This document shows positions 45,011 through 48,142 of a stretch of 48,142 bases of DNA, piece by piece. The translations under genes and the position numbers were made by a program. Every line of letters starts with the position of its first letter. Position 1 is the stretch's first letter. The stretch covers positions 1 through 48,142 of the forward strand of contig CACNWB010000013.1 in the NCBI GenBank assembly GCA_902624095.1, in the 5' to 3' direction. This DNA comes from an uncultured PS1 clade bacterium (GTDB taxonomy: Bacteria; Pseudomonadota; Alphaproteobacteria; RS24). The notes under the pieces were generated by a model. It was not told the origin of the DNA and searched no databases. It was given only the letters and a program-made list of their open reading frames with translations.

Positions 45011-46231
45011 CTATTGATCCGACAGCGCAGCTTCCAGATTTTCGTTTACTTTGTCCAGAAAGCCTTCGGTGCTGAGCCAGCCCTGTTGTGTGCCCACAAG
45101 CAAAGCGAGGTCTTTCGTCATGGAGCCGCGCTCAACTGTCGATACGCAAACCTTCTCCAGTGTGGTGGCAAAGTTTTTCAGCTTGTCATTGCCGTCAATT
45201 TCCGCCCGCTTGGAAAGCCCTCGCGTCCATGCAAATATTGACGCGATTGAATTGGTCGAGGTTTCTTCGCCGCGCTGGTGCGCCCGATAATGACGGGTCA
45301 CCGTGCCGTGTGCGGCCTCGGCTTCAATGGTCTTGCCATCGGGCGTCAGCAGAACCGATGTCATCAGCCCCAGCGAACCAAATCCTTGTGCCACAGTGTC
45401 GGATTGCACATCGCCGTCATAGTTTTTGCAGGCCCATACAAACTTGCCCGACCATTTCAGCGCTGCAGCCACCATATCGTCGATCAGGCGGTGCTCGTAA
45501 TCAATGCCGTGGACCTCGAACTGGTCTTTGAATTCAATGTCGAAAACCTCCTGAAATAAGTCTTTGAAGCGGCCGTCATAGGCTTTCATAATCGTGTTTT
45601 TGGTTGACAGATAGAGCGGCCATTTCAGGTCTAGCGCATAGAGCATGCAGGCGCGGGCAAAGTCGCGAATACTCTCGTCAAGATTGTACATACTCATGGC
45701 AACCCCGCCACCGGGAAAGTCGAAAACCTCGAAGTCTCTAGTTTCGCTGCCGTCTTCGGCTTCCCAGCGCATTGTAAGTTTGCCCTTGCCGGGAACAACG
45801 AAGTCCGTCGCGCGATACTGGTCGCCAAAGGCATGACGACCGATAACAATCGGGTCGGTCCAGCCGGGCACCAGGCGCGGCACATTCGAACAGATGATGG
45901 GTTGGCGAAAAACCGTGCCGCCCAGAATATTCCGGATGGTGCCGTTGGGCGAACGGTACATACGCTTCAGATTGAACTCTTCGACCCTTGCTTCATCCGG
46001 CGTGATGGTCGCGCATTTGACGCCTACTCCAATTTCGAGAATGGCATTGGCCGCATCCACGGTTATCTGGTCTTCCGACTCGTCGCGGCTCTCCATGCCA
46101 AGGTCGTAATATTTGAGGTCAATATCAAGATAAGGGATGATCAGTTTGTCTTTGATCATCTGCCAGATGATGCGAGTCATTTCGTCACCGTCGAGTTCGA
46201 CGATGGGATTTTCTACCTTGATTTTTGTCAT
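45011..46231 (-). CDS. icd: NADP-dependent isocitrate dehydrogenase
   Basis: 406 residues, the homodimeric type common to alphaproteobacteria and eukaryotes. It converts isocitrate to 2-oxoglutarate and CO2 in the citric acid cycle, making NADPH. Signatures: [19 protein letters not shown] at the start, the isocitrate loop around [20 protein letters not shown], the metal site in [12 protein letters not shown], and [12 protein letters not shown] near the NADP site. An in-frame ATG 39 codons upstream (46348) is open but its leader does not resemble the family, so 46231 is chosen. Convergent with alaS. Confidence 0.97.
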   Translation of the reverse strand: MTKIKVENPIVELDGDEMTRIIWQMIKDKLIIPYLDIDLKYYDLGMESRDESEDQITVDAANAILEIGVGVKCATITPDEARVEEFNLKRMYRSPNGTIRNILGGTVFRQPIICSNVPRLVPGWTDPIVIGRHAFGDQYRATDFVVPGKGKLTMRWEAEDGSETRDFEVFDFPGGGVAMSMYNLDESIRDFARACMLYALDLKWPLYLSTKNTIMKAYDGRFKDLFQEVFDIEFKDQFEVHGIDYEHRLIDDMVAAALKWSGKFVWACKNYDGDVQSDTVAQGFGSLGLMTSVLLTPDGKTIEAEAAHGTVTRHYRAHQRGEETSTNSIASIFAWTRGLSKRAEIDGNDKLKNFATTLEKVCVSTVERGSMTKDLALLVGTQQGWLSTEGFLDKVNENLEAALSDQ

Positions 46232-46311
46232 GATGAGTGCCCTTTTTACTGGCTGCACAATACCATTTCCAGTGATTTGCTCAAAGCCTATCTTTGAATT
46301 ATTGATGGAGT

Positions 46312-47163
46312 ATGAAAAAAAATATGCCAAAAATTCAATCTCCTGCAATCATTCTTGTTGGCGCGCAGCTGGGCGAGAATGTCGGCACTGTCGCCCGCGC
46401 CATGTTGAATTTTGGCCTGACGGATTTGCGCCTTGTGCGCCCGCGCCCAGATTGGCAGGTAGAGCGGGCACGAAAAGCCGCCGCTGGTGCACAAAACCTG
46501 ATCGACAATCGCGCTATGTTTGACACAGTCGCCGAAGCAACTAGGGATTTGGGGTTTGTGGTGGCAACCACAGCGCGTTTACGCGATATGGTGAAGCCTG
46601 TAATGACACCGGTGCATTTGGGCCAACAAATGCGCACCCAAGCCACTGAAACGGGAACCAAAAGCGGTGTGCTGTTCGGTCCCGAACGCACCGGGCTCGA
46701 CAATGAAGATATTTCGCTTGCCGATGCCATTTGCCGTGTGCCCTTGAACCCTGATTTTTCGTCGCTAAATCTGGCGCAGGCTGTGTTGCTCATTGGTTAT
46801 GAGTGGTTTCAGACGGCGGATGGCACGCCATCGGCGCAATTGCCGGTGCCCGATACGCGGCCCGCCAACCGCGCCGAACTGCATGGCATGTTCTCGCATT
46901 TTGAGGCAGCACTGGATGCCGCCGGTTTTCTTGCGCCTCCTGAAAAAAAACCTGCCATGGCGCGCAATTTGCGCAACATGTTCCATCGCGCAAGCCTGAC
47001 GGAGCAGGATGTTCGCACGTTTCGCGGTGTCATTAACGCGCTTTTGCGCTGGCCGCGCGGGGCTGACGACCGCATCATCAAGCCGCGTGTTGCGGCCATT
47101 TCCAAGGGTGAACCCGACCCCGGCGCGGCAGATGACATGCCCCCGGCCGATGATGGAACTTAG
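46312..47163 (+). CDS. trmJ: tRNA (cytidine/uridine-32-2'-O)-methyltransferase, TrmJ-like SPOUT
   Basis: 283 residues. SPOUT methyltransferase domain with motif 1 [19 protein letters not shown] (residues 13-31), motif 2 [19 protein letters not shown] and motif 3 [16 protein letters not shown], the trefoil-knot that binds SAM. The C-terminal part ([19 protein letters not shown]) is the TrmJ-type extension. It methylates the 2'-O of position 32 in tRNA; other TrmH-family roles are less likely. An in-frame ATG at 46324 fits homologues slightly better; the ribosome-binding site GGAG is 1 base from the first ATG and 13 from the second, so the start is open. Confidence 0.9.
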   Translation: MKKNMPKIQSPAIILVGAQLGENVGTVARAMLNFGLTDLRLVRPRPDWQVERARKAAAGAQNLIDNRAMFDTVAEATRDLGFVVATTARLRDMVKPVMTPVHLGQQMRTQATETGTKSGVLFGPERTGLDNEDISLADAICRVPLNPDFSSLNLAQAVLLIGYEWFQTADGTPSAQLPVPDTRPANRAELHGMFSHFEAALDAAGFLAPPEKKPAMARNLRNMFHRASLTEQDVRTFRGVINALLRWPRGADDRIIKPRVAAISKGEPDPGAADDMPPADDGT

Positions 47164-47198
47164 GACGCAAATACCTTAAAATTCCCCCCAAATACCCT

Positions 47199-47226
47199 TT
47201 GACAACACACCGATTGTGCTTATATT
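47199..47226 (+). promoter_or_regulatory. Strong rpsD promoter
   Basis: A perfect -35 box TTGACA (47199-47204) and TATATT -10 box (47221-47226) are 16 bases apart. Transcription would start near 47233, just before the hairpin in the leader. Confidence 0.75.
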
Positions 47227-47236
47227 GCGCCAATCT

Positions 47237-47259
47237 GCGAGATCCGTTCTCGCTTTTTT
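47237..47259 (+). promoter_or_regulatory. Terminator-like hairpin in the rpsD leader (possible attenuator)
   Basis: GCGAGA (47237-47242) pairs with TCTCGC (47248-47253) over a 5-base loop and is followed by six Ts (47254-47259). It lies only a few bases after the predicted transcription start and 31 bases before the rpsD ATG. It has the form of an intrinsic terminator with a short stem, which suggests attenuation, but this is inferred from sequence alone. Confidence 0.5.
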
Positions 47260-47289
47260 GTTTGCAAAAAGATTTGAGGATCGCGCCGC

Positions 47290-47910
47290 ATGAGCAAGCG
47301 CATATCGACGAAGTATAAAATCGATCGCCGGATCGGAGAAAATATCTGGGGACGCCCAAAAAGCCCCGTCAATCGCCGCGATTACGGCCCCGGCCAACAC
47401 GGGCAACGCCGCCGCGGCAAGCTGTCTGATTTCGGTCTGCAATTGCGCGCTAAACAAAAGCTCAAAGGCCATTATGGAAATATTACCGAGAAGCAGTTTC
47501 GCGGTATTTATGCCGAAGCTGTTCGCGTCAAGGGTGACACCAGCGAAAATCTGGTCGGCCTCCTGGAATCGCGCCTGGATGCGGTGGTTTACCGTGCTAA
47601 ATTCGTTACTACCGTTTTTGCTGCCCGCCAGTTCGTGAACCATGGCCACGTCATGGTTAATGGTCGCAGATGCAACATTCCCAGCCGCCGCCTGAAAGTT
47701 GGCGATGTGGTGGAAATCCGAGAAAAATCACGCACGCTTAACATTGTTCTGGAGGCCATCCAGAATGCCGAGCGCGACGTGCCCGAATATATTGACGTTG
47801 ATCACAATAAGCTGACCGCGCGTTTGATGGCTGTGCCACAGTTGGCAGACGTGCCATATTCTGTTCAGATGGAACCAAATCTTGTAGTCGAATTTTATTC
47901 GCGCAATTAG
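47290..47910 (+). CDS. rpsD: 30S ribosomal protein S4
   Basis: 206 residues, full length. The N-terminal part has the form without zinc cysteines found in alphaproteobacteria ([19 protein letters not shown]), then the S4 RNA-binding domain ([20 protein letters not shown] and [18 protein letters not shown]). It nucleates assembly of the small subunit and binds 16S rRNA. The ribosome-binding site GAGGA (47276-47280) is 9 bases before the ATG. It has its own strong promoter here, outside the alpha operon found in E. coli; S4 often regulates its own synthesis. Confidence 0.99.
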   Translation: MSKRISTKYKIDRRIGENIWGRPKSPVNRRDYGPGQHGQRRRGKLSDFGLQLRAKQKLKGHYGNITEKQFRGIYAEAVRVKGDTSENLVGLLESRLDAVVYRAKFVTTVFAARQFVNHGHVMVNGRRCNIPSRRLKVGDVVEIREKSRTLNIVLEAIQNAERDVPEYIDVDHNKLTARLMAVPQLADVPYSVQMEPNLVVEFYSRN

Positions 47911-47919
47911 ATTTTCCGT

Positions 47920-48142
47920 TTAGTCAAGTTCGATACCCTGTTCGGCAAGGAACGGACGCAATTCGCCTTCTTCAAACATTTCACGGATAATGTCGCAGCC
48001 GCCAACAAACGCGCCATTGACGTATAGTTGGGGAATGGTCGGCCATTTCGAAAAAGTTTTAATCCCTTCGCGCAAAGCGTCATCTTCGAGCACGTTCACG
48101 CCTTTGAACGGTGCGCCGATATGCGACAAAATCTTAACCACC
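47920..48142 (-). CDS. grxD: Monothiol glutaredoxin, Grx4 type (5'-truncated by window edge)
   Basis: The visible part is the last 74 residues or so; the frame is open through the right edge, so the start and the CGFS cysteine lie outside. The remaining fold is clear: [20 protein letters not shown], the cis-proline strand [11 protein letters not shown] and [15 protein letters not shown]. Such proteins carry Fe-S clusters and, with BolA, act in iron regulation. It is convergent with rpsD, 9 bases from its stop. The GTG at 48141 is an artefact of the edge. Confidence 0.93.
   Translation of the reverse strand, partial: VVKILSHIGAPFKGVNVLEDDALREGIKTFSKWPTIPQLYVNGAFVGGCDIIREMFEEGELRPFLAEQGIELD

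Noticed and set aside
46232-46348. 445-aa form of isocitrate dehydrogenase
   Set aside because: The extra 39 residues do not resemble the family and ATG 46231 gives the normal N-terminus.

Overview
This is 48 kb of a bacterial chromosome, almost certainly from an alphaproteobacterium and probably a marine one. The basis is the alphaproteobacterial forms of rpsD, recA, dksA and NADP-dependent icd, a GAAC-N7-GAAC SOS operator in front of recA, the uvrC-pgsA pair, the MoxR/CoxE pair, and a proteorhodopsin. No rRNA, tRNA, CRISPR array, insertion sequence or prophage was found. Base composition is mosaic: housekeeping blocks look about 50% GC, while several short blocks (the two DUF1329 genes, the ferredoxin/ferredoxin reductase pair, the GYD-like pair) are clearly more AT-rich.

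Layout. 1-2.4 kb: end of a biotin-dependent acyl-CoA carboxylase alpha subunit, a TIGR03084/DinB-like protein, a possible 10-codon remnant gene, a frameshifted acyl-CoA thioesterase and a GIY-YIG protein. 2.4-7.6 kb: a four-gene polyamine operon (speA, carboxynorspermidine dehydrogenase, nspC, speB) that encodes arginine to agmatine to putrescine to spermidine by the carboxyspermidine route. 7.8-13.7 kb: a SnoaL-like protein, a proteorhodopsin with glutamine at the spectral tuning site, a PCu(A)C copper chaperone, a Baeyer-Villiger-type flavin monooxygenase, and a divergent PQQ alcohol dehydrogenase with fused cytochrome c. 13.7-15.4 kb: a translationally coupled three-gene operon combining a TolQ/ExbB/MotA-type proton channel, an ExbD-like single-helix protein with an unusual beta-rich domain, and an unrecognised two-helix protein. 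This is the strongest candidate for an undescribed system here. 15.5-21.6 kb: a GPH-type transporter, an N-acyl-D-amino-acid deacylase-like amidohydrolase and two tandem DUF1329 envelope proteins. 21.6-25.4 kb: a small methyltransferase facing an operon of GT4 glycosyltransferase, methyltransferase and terpenoid-cyclase-like (alpha/alpha) protein with a clear promoter. 25.4-29.6 kb: epoxide hydrolase, a 63-aa orphan, dipeptide epimerase, adrenodoxin-type ferredoxin, AroQ chorismate mutase and ferredoxin-NADP reductase.

29.6-36 kb is a leftward housekeeping block (uvrB, pteridine-reductase-like SDR, folB, uvrC, pgsA), interrupted by a 359-bp AT-rich gap with a perfect DnaA box. 36-38.2 kb: a 53-aa membrane microprotein, an aspartate aminotransferase and two small AT-rich genes. 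38.2-40.2 kb: CoxE-like VWA protein and MoxR ATPase. 40.4-48.1 kb: dksA, SOS-regulated recA, alaS (TTG start), icd, trmJ, rpsD (strong promoter followed at once by a terminator-like hairpin) and the 3' part of a monothiol glutaredoxin.

Starts were chosen by homologous N-termini, Shine-Dalgarno spacing and overlaps. Functional calls rest on motifs read by eye, without database searches.
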